From UBA2387 sp019454665 (lineage in GTDB: Bacteria; Armatimonadota; Fimbriimonadia; Fimbriimonadales; Fimbriimonadaceae), in assembly GCA_045862995.1 (NCBI GenBank), contig BTVX01000009.1, positions 62,001-126,000 of the forward strand: DNA of 64,000 nt, read 5' to 3'. Shown here piece after piece: positions 33,079 through 39,958 of the stretch (position 1 is the first letter of the stretch; every line of letters begins with the position of its first letter). The notes below the pieces were generated by a model that ran no database searches, was not told the origin of the DNA, and was given only the letters and a program-made list of their open reading frames with translations. Both the position numbers and the translations under genes were made by a program.

Positions 33079-33770
33079 GCCGCGACCTCCCAACCCTTGG
33101 CTTCGAGGGCGAAACGAACTGCCGCCATGATCTCGACGCATCCGAGCGAATCGCCGTGGACGCACAGGCTGCGGCATTTGCCCGCCAACTTCAGGGCCTG
33201 CGCCGCCGCCGCTTCGGGGCTTTTGAGCAAGGCGCCTGGCGTGCCCCTGGCTAGCAGAAAGCCTCGGGCGTCGTAGCCTCGGTCCACAAACCCCTCGGCT
33301 ATGAACGGCACGCCCGCCAGTTGAGCGATCGCAGCATGGACGGGCCCGTCGCGACCCGCTTCGGCCAGGCCCATGAGCGGCACGCCCGTTTCCGCCAGAA
33401 GCGCCATCAACGCTTCGATCGCCCACACTTCGCCCCGTGCCGCATCGTTATAGAGCGCGCCGTGAGGCTTCACGTAGGCGGGTTCGAAGGCCTCGAAAAA
33501 CCGCAGCGTCTGCTCCCGAACGCTGGCCAGCCACACCTTGCGCTGCGGAGCCGTGGGCGACACTCGGCCCAACCCTTCGCGGTCGGGGTAGCCGGGGTGG
33601 GCGCCGACCCGAACCCCGAGTTCCTTGCACCGGGCCACGGTCTGCCGGGTGAGTTCCCACGAGCCCGCGTGCTCGCCGCAGCCCACATTGGCCGAGGTCA
33701 CCCACTCCAAGAGCGCTTCGTCGTGGGGTGCGCCCTCGCCCAAGTCGGCGTTGAGGTCCATGCGCTTCAC
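33072..33770 (-). CDS. pxpA: 5-oxoprolinase subunit PxpA (LamB/YcsF)
   Basis: 232 aa. MDLNADLGEG is the diagnostic start, ANVGCGEHAG stands for the family's A-N-I-A-C-G-x-H-A-G, and GVRVGAHPGYPDREG, VKPHGALYN, EGFVDRGYDARGFLLARGTPGA and SLCVHGDSLGC are the other conserved blocks. It is the carbohydrate-deacetylase-like subunit of the ATP-dependent 5-oxoprolinase. ATG overlaps the pxpB stop (ATGA). Confidence 0.95.
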   Translation of the reverse strand: MKRMDLNADLGEGAPHDEALLEWVTSANVGCGEHAGSWELTRQTVARCKELGVRVGAHPGYPDREGLGRVSPTAPQRKVWLASVREQTLRFFEAFEPAYVKPHGALYNDAARGEVWAIEALMALLAETGVPLMGLAEAGRDGPVHAAIAQLAGVPFIAEGFVDRGYDARGFLLARGTPGALLKSPEAAAAQALKLAGKCRSLCVHGDSLGCVEIMAAVRFALEAKGWEVAAC

Positions 33771-34408
33771 AGCCGCTCACCCCTTCGGGCCTCGTATTCG
33801 CCTTCGGAGATCGGAGCGAACCGGATGCGGTCGCCTGGTTCGATCGGAAAGTACCGATCCTCGACGTCCACCAGGGTCAATGGCGTGCGGCCGATCAGCC
33901 ACCAACCACCGGGCCGCTCCAGCGGATAGATGCCCGCTTGGTCGTACGCCAGCGCCACCGAACCCGCAGGCACGCGCACTCGAGGCACCTCCATCCTCGG
34001 CAAGCCGACGAGCCTCTCGGGGAGACCCGAAAGGTAGGGGAAGCCGGGGCAGAAGCCGATCGCTTCGCACGCGTACTCGGCCCCGGTGTGGAGCTCGATG
34101 AACTCGGAGGTCGTCAGGCACAACCGATCGCACGCGGCGACGAAGTCCTCGCCTAGTTCGTAGCACACGGGAATCGTGTGGCTCTTCGCCTGCGCCCCAG
34201 ACCCATCAGAACCCGTGGCAGCCGCAATGAGCGCATCCGGGTCCAGCAGATCGGGCTCGCCATAGACCCCTACGGATTGCAGCGCGGGAACGGCCTCACT
34301 GACCCCATCAAGACCTGCGGCGGCAATGGAGCGCACGACCTCGTAGGGGCGGCGGTCCCCCAAATCGCGGAGGATCCATGCAGATTCGCCCAGGCGAACA
34401 ATGCGCAT
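33767..34408 (-). CDS. pxpB: 5-oxoprolinase subunit PxpB (KipI-like)
   Basis: 213 aa. The cyclophilin-like carboxyltransferase domain shows IPVCYELGEDF, EFIELHTGAEYACEAIGF-CPGFPYLSGLPERL, and PAGSVALAYDQAGIYPLERP with GGWWLIGRTP. It forms a complex with PxpC. It is the first gene of the pxpBAC-tauE run; the ATG at 34408 has CATACT seven bases upstream on the same strand, so the operon promoter is likely here. Confidence 0.92.
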   Translation of the reverse strand: MRIVRLGESAWILRDLGDRRPYEVVRSIAAAGLDGVSEAVPALQSVGVYGEPDLLDPDALIAAATGSDGSGAQAKSHTIPVCYELGEDFVAACDRLCLTTSEFIELHTGAEYACEAIGFCPGFPYLSGLPERLVGLPRMEVPRVRVPAGSVALAYDQAGIYPLERPGGWWLIGRTPLTLVDVEDRYFPIEPGDRIRFAPISEGEYEARRGERL

Positions 34409-34415
34409 CGCCCTA

Positions 34416-34421
34416 AGTATG
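34416..34421 (-). promoter_or_regulatory. -10-like hexamer CATACT before pxpB
   Basis: On the minus strand CATACT ends 7 bases before the pxpB ATG, the expected place for a near-leaderless operon start. The lipid-kinase gene ends only 17 bases from the pxpB start. Confidence 0.4.
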
Positions 34422-34424
34422 GGC

Positions 34425-35297
34425 TCAGCGCACCAGGCGAATCGCCGCTGGACGGATCTCGACGTGCAAAGGAGTCGTTCCAGCGAGTTCGCCATCCACC
34501 AACACTGGCAACGGCGAGTCGCTTGCGATGAAGGCCCGAAGCACGCGCCGAGTGTGGTACTTGGGGTGCGACGTGTGCCGTCCCGAGAACGCCTTCGGCA
34601 GCGTCCGCACGAAGTCCAGCTTCCCGATTTCGTGGATCACGGCCAGGTCGAGGCTGCCATCGTCCAGCACCGCCGAGGGTGCGATCTGCAAACCGCCGCC
34701 ATAGCTGCGCGAGTTGGCCACCGCGCACAGCATCGCCCGCGTCTCGATCGTCCCGGAGTCGGTCTCGATGCGAAGGCTCGCGGCACGGTAAGTCGCCAGT
34801 TCGGCCAGGATTGCGACGAGATACGCGGGCGTACCGCTCAAGAACCGGAGGCCGTGGTTGATCCTGTGGGCCACCCGCGCATCGAACCCGCACCCTGCCA
34901 CGTTGAGGAACGGCCGCCCGTTCGCGATCCCCACGTCCACCGGCGATGCGTCCCCGACTGCCAAAGCAGCCAACGCACCCGGCAGGTCGTTGCCGAAGGG
35001 CAGCATCCGGGCCAGATCGTTGCCCGTGCCCACGGGCAGAACGGCTAGGGCCGCCGACGACCCGAGGACTCCCGCCAACACCTCGTGGACCGTGCCGTCT
35101 CCGCCAGCCGCCGCAACGATCTCCGCCCCTTCGGCGATGGCCGCTTGCGCCAGTTCGGTCGCGTGGCCGGGGGCTTCGGTGGCCCAGACGTGCCAATCGC
35201 CGGGCTGCTGGGCGGCAAACGCGCGGATGCTCTCCAAGTCACGCTGGCCGCGTCCTCGACCCGCGTTGGGGTTGACCAGAATGCGCACGACCGTCAC
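34425..35297 (-). CDS. Diacylglycerol-kinase-family lipid kinase
   Basis: 290 aa from a GTG. RILVNPNAGRGRG is the N-P-x-A-G motif, GGDGT at 65-69 is the ATP-binding signature, and AVLPVGTGNDLAR the third conserved block; VDVGIANGRPFLNVAGCGFD and the C-terminal VDGELAGTTPLHVEI complete the YegS/DagK architecture. It phosphorylates diacylglycerol or a related lipid alcohol at the membrane. TAGCAT is 6 bases upstream. It precedes pxpB on the same strand by 16 bases, possibly co-transcribed. Confidence 0.92.
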   Translation of the reverse strand: MTVVRILVNPNAGRGRGQRDLESIRAFAAQQPGDWHVWATEAPGHATELAQAAIAEGAEIVAAAGGDGTVHEVLAGVLGSSAALAVLPVGTGNDLARMLPFGNDLPGALAALAVGDASPVDVGIANGRPFLNVAGCGFDARVAHRINHGLRFLSGTPAYLVAILAELATYRAASLRIETDSGTIETRAMLCAVANSRSYGGGLQIAPSAVLDDGSLDLAVIHEIGKLDFVRTLPKAFSGRHTSHPKYHTRRVLRAFIASDSPLPVLVDGELAGTTPLHVEIRPAAIRLVR

Positions 35298-35303
35298 GCG
35301 GCG

Positions 35304-35309
35304 ATGCTA
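35304..35309 (-). promoter_or_regulatory. -10-like hexamer TAGCAT before the lipid kinase
   Basis: On the minus strand TAGCAT ends 6 bases before the GTG at 35297. Confidence 0.35.
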
Positions 35310-35345
35310 CACCAAACTCGGCCCTCGGGATGCCAAACTTGCACC

Positions 35346-36659
35346 ATGCCGTACTTCCCGGAAGTCGCCTCGCCCATCGCCTACGAAGGTCCGTCGTCGA
35401 AGAACCCGCTCGCGTTCAAGCGTTACGACGCCGGGAAGTCCATCGGCGGCAAGACGATGGCCGAGCACCTGCGATTCGCCGTTTGCTACTGGCACACGTT
35501 CGTAGGCACGGGGCAGGACCCGTTCGGCGCGCCGACGCTCGTCCGCCCGTGGATGGCCGACCCCGACCCCATGCGTCGCGCATTCGACACGCTGGATGCC
35601 GCCTTCGAGTTCTTCACCAAGCTGGGCGTCGGCTTCTGGTGCTTCCACGATCGCGACATGGCTCCCGAGGGCGCGGACTTCGCCGAATCGTGCCGCAACT
35701 TGGAGCGGCTGGTCGAGGCCGCCAAGGTCAAGCAAAAGGAGACGGGCGTCCGATTGCTTTGGGGCACGGCCAATCTATTCAGCCACCCACGCTACCAGGC
35801 GGGTGCGGCGACCAACCCCGACCCACACGTGTTCGCCTACGCGGCCGCCCAAGTCAAGCATGCCCTGGAAGCCACGCACGAACTCGGTGGACTTGGCTAC
35901 ACGTTCTGGGGTGGCCGCGAGGGCTACGAGACGCTTTGGAACACCGACATGCAGCGCGAACGCGAGCAGTTCGCCCGGCTGCTGCACATGGCCGTGGACC
36001 ACGCGCGCCAGATCGGCTTCACCGGGCAGTTCTACATCGAGCCGAAGCCCAAGGAACCCACCAAGCACCAATACGATTCCGACGTGGCCGCGTGTCTGAA
36101 CTTCCTGCGCGAGTTCGACCTGATGGACCACCTCAAGCTCAACATCGAGACGAACCACGCCACGCTCGCGGGACACACGATCCAGCACGAGCTTCGTGCG
36201 GCACGGGAGGCGGGAGCATTGGGTTCGATCGACGCCAATGCGGGCGACGAGTTGCTGGGTTGGGACACCGACCAGTTCCCCACCAACGTCTATCTGACCG
36301 CGACCATCATGCTCGAACTACTTGCGATGGGCGGGTTCCGAACGGGTGGGCTGAACTTCGACGCCAAGGTGCGCCGCCAATCGCACGAGCCTGTGGACCT
36401 GTTCCACGCGCACATCGGCGGCATGGACGCGTTCGCCAAGGGACTCGAAATCGCCCACGCCATCCGCGAAGACGGGCGACTCGACCGGTTCATGGCCGAC
36501 CGCTACGCGGGATGGTCGGGCGAGTTGGGTCGGTCGGTCACCGAGGGTCGAGCCTCACTGGCCGACTGCGATGCGTACGTTCGATCGAACGCAGAGCCCG
36601 CGCGCCACTCGGGACGTCAGGAGTTCCTGGAAAACCTGATCAACGAGTTCGTGCTCTGA
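35346..36659 (+). CDS. xylA: Xylose isomerase
   Basis: 437 aa, class II length. RFAVCYWHTFVGTGQDPFG, FWCFHDRDMAPEG with the catalytic H-x-x-D pair, GYTFWGGREGYETLWNTDM, FYIEPKPKEPTKHQYD with metal ligands, LNIETNHATLAGHT and the GWDTDQFPTN block are all in place. It interconverts D-xylose and D-xylulose. No xylulokinase follows it, unlike the usual xylAB operon, and the next gene is convergent. The start ATG at 35346 gives the family N-terminus YFPEVASPIAYEGP. Confidence 0.97.
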   Translation: MPYFPEVASPIAYEGPSSKNPLAFKRYDAGKSIGGKTMAEHLRFAVCYWHTFVGTGQDPFGAPTLVRPWMADPDPMRRAFDTLDAAFEFFTKLGVGFWCFHDRDMAPEGADFAESCRNLERLVEAAKVKQKETGVRLLWGTANLFSHPRYQAGAATNPDPHVFAYAAAQVKHALEATHELGGLGYTFWGGREGYETLWNTDMQREREQFARLLHMAVDHARQIGFTGQFYIEPKPKEPTKHQYDSDVAACLNFLREFDLMDHLKLNIETNHATLAGHTIQHELRAAREAGALGSIDANAGDELLGWDTDQFPTNVYLTATIMLELLAMGGFRTGGLNFDAKVRRQSHEPVDLFHAHIGGMDAFAKGLEIAHAIREDGRLDRFMADRYAGWSGELGRSVTEGRASLADCDAYVRSNAEPARHSGRQEFLENLINEFVL

Positions 36660-36669
36660 GCCTCGGCCC

Positions 36670-37146
36670 CTAGTGCATCTCGCGGTCGCCCAGCATCAGC
36701 TGGAGGTAGTTGATCTGCCCCAAGTGGTAGACCAGGTTCCAGTACGGCAGCATGACGATGTCGGCCATCGTCATGCGCATCCCGCCGCCGAAGGGCAGGT
36801 CGAGTTCTATCTCGAGCACCGAATCCGGCACCGTGGCGATCGCGGCGCTGAGCGAGGCTAAGTCGGCGCGGGCGGCCTCGGCGCACTCCTCGACGGTGGC
36901 GAAGCTCTGCCGCAAGCGCATGGTCTCGCGCATCGCGTGTCCCGTGAAGTCGGGCACGGCCCGGTCGCGGATCAGGGGCAGGAAGAGCTGGGCTTGGGTG
37001 GCGATCTCGCGCATCTGGTCGAGGGCCGAACGCGCATGGCCCTGGGGCGCCCAAGACTGATGTTCGGCGGGCAACGCCATGGCCGCGCGGCACACGTCGT
37101 CGAGCGCCTTGTACGTCACTTTGACCACCTGATCTTGGTATCGCAT
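36670..37146 (-). CDS. DinB-family protein
   Basis: 158 aa of amphipathic helices. MTMADIVMLPYWNLVYHLGQINYLQ carries the H-x-x-Q-I-x-Y-L-Q motif near the C-terminus that marks DinB four-helix-bundle proteins, where His often binds a divalent metal. The usual second and third His ligands are not obvious. Members are thiol transferases or of unknown role. TAAGCT is 6 bases upstream of the ATG at 37146. It is divergent from nanEK. Confidence 0.8.
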   Translation of the reverse strand: MRYQDQVVKVTYKALDDVCRAAMALPAEHQSWAPQGHARSALDQMREIATQAQLFLPLIRDRAVPDFTGHAMRETMRLRQSFATVEECAEAARADLASLSAAIATVPDSVLEIELDLPFGGGMRMTMADIVMLPYWNLVYHLGQINYLQLMLGDREMH

Positions 37147-37152
37147 GGCGCA

Positions 37153-37158
37153 AGCTTA
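37153..37158 (-). promoter_or_regulatory. -10-like hexamer TAAGCT before the DinB gene
   Basis: On the minus strand TAAGCT ends 6 bases before the ATG at 37146. Confidence 0.35.
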
Positions 37159-37202
37159 CACGCACTTCGCCCCCACTGTTCGGTCACACTTGGGCCTCAG
37201 CC

Positions 37203-38621
37203 ATGACACTCTCCGATCTGCGCCGTTCGTTGCAGGAATGTCCGCTCGTCGCCAGCGTTCAGGGCAGCCCTGGTTCGCCCGTGGAGCACCCGGACACGCT
37301 GCTCCGCTTGGCTCAGGCCAGCCTCGACCAAGGCGTCCGAATCCTGCGCCTGGAGGGTCCTGGCAACGTGAGGCACCTGCGCGATGCGACCGGCGTGCCC
37401 TGCATGGGCTTGTTCAAACAGTGGTACGAGGGGTTCGACGTGTACGTCACGCCCACGATGCGGGAAGTCGAGGCCCTGCTGGAGACCGGCTGCGAGATGG
37501 TCGCTCTGGACTGCACGGTCCGCCCGAGGCCCGAGGGGGCCAAACTGCCCGACCTCATCGCCGCGATCCGCGCGGCGGGGCGGTTGGTCATGGCCGATTG
37601 CGACGACGACGAGTCGGTGCGCTACGCGATGGACTCGGGCGCGCACTTCGTAAGCATGACGCTTGCCGGATACACGACCAGCCGCCCCATGACCGTCGGC
37701 CCCGACCTCGACGTGCTGCGCGAGGCGCTCCGCGCGACCGATGCGCCCGTGCTTGCTGAGGGCCGCTATCAGACGCCCGCCCAAGCCCAAGCGGCGCTGC
37801 GGATCGGGGCGAGCGGCGTGGTCATCGGCGGCGCGCTGAACGACCCCGTGAAGCAGACCCGATGGTTCATGAAGGCGGTGGTACCCGCCACGGGACCGGT
37901 GGGTGCCGTGGACCTGGGGGGCACGTGGCTCCGGTTCGGCGTGTTCGATGCCGACGCGGCTCTGGTTTCCGAGAGCCGGGTCGCGACGCCCGAGACCTGC
38001 GCCGAAAGGCTCGACTGGATTCGCGCGGAGATACGGAACTCGGGGGTCGCCCGAGTCGGCGTGTCCTCGGGCGGCGAGGTGGATACGGCCACAGGCGAAG
38101 TGGTTGCCTCCAAGCCCTGGATCGGCGAGCACGTTGGCACGGTGTTCTCCGAGTCTACGCTCGGCGTCCCCACCGTGGCTGCGAACGATGGCGTCGCCTC
38201 GGCTTGGGCGCATGCCTGTCTGCCCGAGTTCGCGGGTCGGCGGGTTGCCACGGTTGCTTTGGGAACGGGAGTCGGGTTCGGGATCGTGGACGCGCACCGC
38301 CCGCTGATCGGTCCGAAGGGCAAGCAGCCGCGCGTCAACGATCTGCGGACGGCATCGGGCCAGACGTTCGAGGAGGTTTTGGGCGGGCTTTGGCTGGGAA
38401 TCGCCCCCGACGAGCGACAGCGCACCGGCTTCATCGAGGGAGCAAGGGAATTGGCGGAGACGATCGAACTCGCGTTCCACCCCGACGTCGTGGTCGCATG
38501 CGGCGGCCTTCTGAACGCCCCGTGGTTTCAGCCCGAGGCCCTGGGTTGGCACCGCTCGCCGTTCGGGAGCCAAGCCGGTTTGCACGGAGCGGCGGCGATG
38601 GCGCTGCATCCATGGGCGTAG
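37203..38621 (+). CDS. Fusion of ManNAc-6-P epimerase (NanE) and ROK sugar kinase (NanK)
   Basis: 472 aa in two domains. Residues 1-225 are NanE: PLVASVQGSPGSPVEHPDTL, ALDCTVRPRPEG, GRLVMADCDDDESVRYAMDS and PVLAEGRYQTPAQAQAALRI with GASGVVIGGAL. From about 230 a ROK kinase begins with VGAVDLGGTWLRFGVFD (phosphate loop), AANDGVASAWAHA and VALGTGVGFGIVD. The ROK zinc motif (C-x-C-G-x-x-G-C) is absent. Together the domains would phosphorylate ManNAc and convert ManNAc-6-P to GlcNAc-6-P. No nanA, nanT or nagA/B is adjacent. Hairpin 38648-38661 follows the stop. Confidence 0.88.
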   Translation: MTLSDLRRSLQECPLVASVQGSPGSPVEHPDTLLRLAQASLDQGVRILRLEGPGNVRHLRDATGVPCMGLFKQWYEGFDVYVTPTMREVEALLETGCEMVALDCTVRPRPEGAKLPDLIAAIRAAGRLVMADCDDDESVRYAMDSGAHFVSMTLAGYTTSRPMTVGPDLDVLREALRATDAPVLAEGRYQTPAQAQAALRIGASGVVIGGALNDPVKQTRWFMKAVVPATGPVGAVDLGGTWLRFGVFDADAALVSESRVATPETCAERLDWIRAEIRNSGVARVGVSSGGEVDTATGEVVASKPWIGEHVGTVFSESTLGVPTVAANDGVASAWAHACLPEFAGRRVATVALGTGVGFGIVDAHRPLIGPKGKQPRVNDLRTASGQTFEEVLGGLWLGIAPDERQRTGFIEGARELAETIELAFHPDVVVACGGLLNAPWFQPEALGWHRSPFGSQAGLHGAAAMALHPWA

Positions 38622-38647
38622 GTCCTGCAACCTGGGCGAACCTGTGG

Positions 38648-38661
38648 GCGTATCAATACGC
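38648..38661 (+). terminator. Short hairpin after nanEK
   Basis: GCGTA pairs with TACGC around a TCAA loop, 27 bases after the stop. It is too short and lacks an immediate T-run; a TTTTT tract lies about 35 bases further at 38696-38700. Weak terminator candidate. Confidence 0.3.
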
Positions 38662-38723
38662 AGGGCGACACCGCGCCAAGGATACGAAGTCGCGCTTTTT
38701 CACGCAATACCGGTGAAAAGCTC

Positions 38724-38752
38724 TTGACAATGTCCCTAACCTGTGTTACCTT
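38724..38752 (+). promoter_or_regulatory. Housekeeping-type promoter of the primary sigma gene
   Basis: TTGACA at 38724-38729, a 17-base spacer and TACCTT at 38747-38752 with a TG one base upstream (extended -10). It is the only good -35/-10 pair I found in the window. The start of transcription would be near 38759, leaving a leader of about 135 bases before the ATG at 38896. Confidence 0.7.
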
Positions 38753-38770
38753 GAAGTCAAGGAAAGTTTT

Positions 38771-38824
38771 CCACCATAATCGGTGGTTTGGGCAGTGCCC
38801 GCAAACGTTCCGCCCCGGCGGAAC
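38771..38824 (+). promoter_or_regulatory. Three consecutive hairpins in the sigma-factor leader
   Basis: Stems CCACC/GGTGG (38771-38786), GGGC/GCCC (38790-38800) and GTTCCGCC/GGCGGAAC (38807-38824) follow each other in the predicted 5' leader. The arrangement is unusual here, where most genes have almost no leader. It may control translation or stability of the mRNA. Confidence 0.45.
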
Positions 38825-38895
38825 CCGGCTCGGGAGATGGCTGTTGCACGATCTGCCCGTGCTGAAAGTCTAGATCATGAACGAGGTTACCAAAC

Positions 38896-39924
38896 ATGTC
38901 TGAGAACGGTGTGGCCCCAACGCCCCGGCGAGGCCGAGCGATCACCGTCCGAACTCCCGGCCGAAACCCGGCGTTCGCCGACGCGCGCACCGTGCTCATG
39001 GACGACAGCGTGGAACCCGATGAGGACGAGCTTCTCGACGTTGACGACGACACCGCCGAAGAGGAAGAGAAGGTCCACGACGATTCCGAAGAGCTGGAAA
39101 TGTGGATGCGCCAAACCCGGCGCGCCCAGCTTCTGACCCCCGAGCAGGAAGTGCACTTGGCGCGACGCGTCCAAGAAGGCGACATGGAAGCCAAGCGCAT
39201 CCTCATCGAGAGCAACCTTCGGCTGGTCGTTTCCATCGCCAAGAAGTACAACGCCCGCGGCATTCCGCTCGCCGACCTGATCCAAGAAGGCAATCTGGGC
39301 CTGATCCGCGCCGTCGAGAAGTTCGACTGGCGCAAGGGCTTCCGCTTCTCCACGTATGCCACGTGGTGGATTCGGCGCGCCATCGCCCGCGCCATCATCA
39401 ACCAGGGACGCACGATCCGCATCCCGGTGTATGTTGCCGAGCTCATCAACAAGGTGGTCAAGACGGCGTCGCGGCTGCAGCAGGAGCTTCAACGCGAGGC
39501 CACCGAGGAAGAGATTTCCCAACAGGTTGACCTCACCGTGGACCGCGTCCGCGAGATGATGCGCGTGGCCGTCGAACCGATCTCCCTGGAGACCCCGGTC
39601 GGCGAAAAGGACAACAGCTCGATCGGCGACTTCGTGCAGTCGAAGAACATGCCGAACCCGACGGACGTCACGTCGAACCTGATCCGCCGCGAGGAAATCG
39701 ACGGCATTCTGGGTCGCCTCACGTCCCGCGAGCGCGACGTCGTCCGCTTGCGCTTCGGCCTGGACGATGGCAAGACGCGAACGCTGGAAGAAGTCGGCGC
39801 CGAACTCAACGTCACCCGCGAACGAGTCCGCCAAATCGAGCTACGCGCCATGAAGAAGCTGCGGCACATCGGTCAAGAACTGACGGCGCAGGGCTTTGTC
39901 ATGACGGCCGCCCCAAACAGCTGA
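38896..39924 (+). CDS. rpoD: Primary RNA polymerase sigma factor (sigma-70)
   Basis: 342 aa. An acidic, low-complexity stretch at about 33-65 (MDDSVEPDEDELLDVDDDT) precedes region 1.2. Then come AKRILIESNLRLVVSIAKKY, LADLIQEGNLGLIRAVEKFD and FRFSTYATWWIRRAIARAI (region 2), IPVYVAELINKVVKTASRL (region 3), and LTSRERDVVRLRFGLDDG with LEEVGAELNVTRERVRQIE (region 4). These are the group-1 signatures for housekeeping promoters. It lacks the long region 1.1/NCR insert of E. coli RpoD. A strong promoter and structured leader lie upstream. Confidence 0.95.
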   Translation: MSENGVAPTPRRGRAITVRTPGRNPAFADARTVLMDDSVEPDEDELLDVDDDTAEEEEKVHDDSEELEMWMRQTRRAQLLTPEQEVHLARRVQEGDMEAKRILIESNLRLVVSIAKKYNARGIPLADLIQEGNLGLIRAVEKFDWRKGFRFSTYATWWIRRAIARAIINQGRTIRIPVYVAELINKVVKTASRLQQELQREATEEEISQQVDLTVDRVREMMRVAVEPISLETPVGEKDNSSIGDFVQSKNMPNPTDVTSNLIRREEIDGILGRLTSRERDVVRLRFGLDDGKTRTLEEVGAELNVTRERVRQIELRAMKKLRHIGQELTAQGFVMTAAPNS

Positions 39925-39958
39925 GCATCGTCGGGCGGCGGCAAGGCAAAATGACGCT

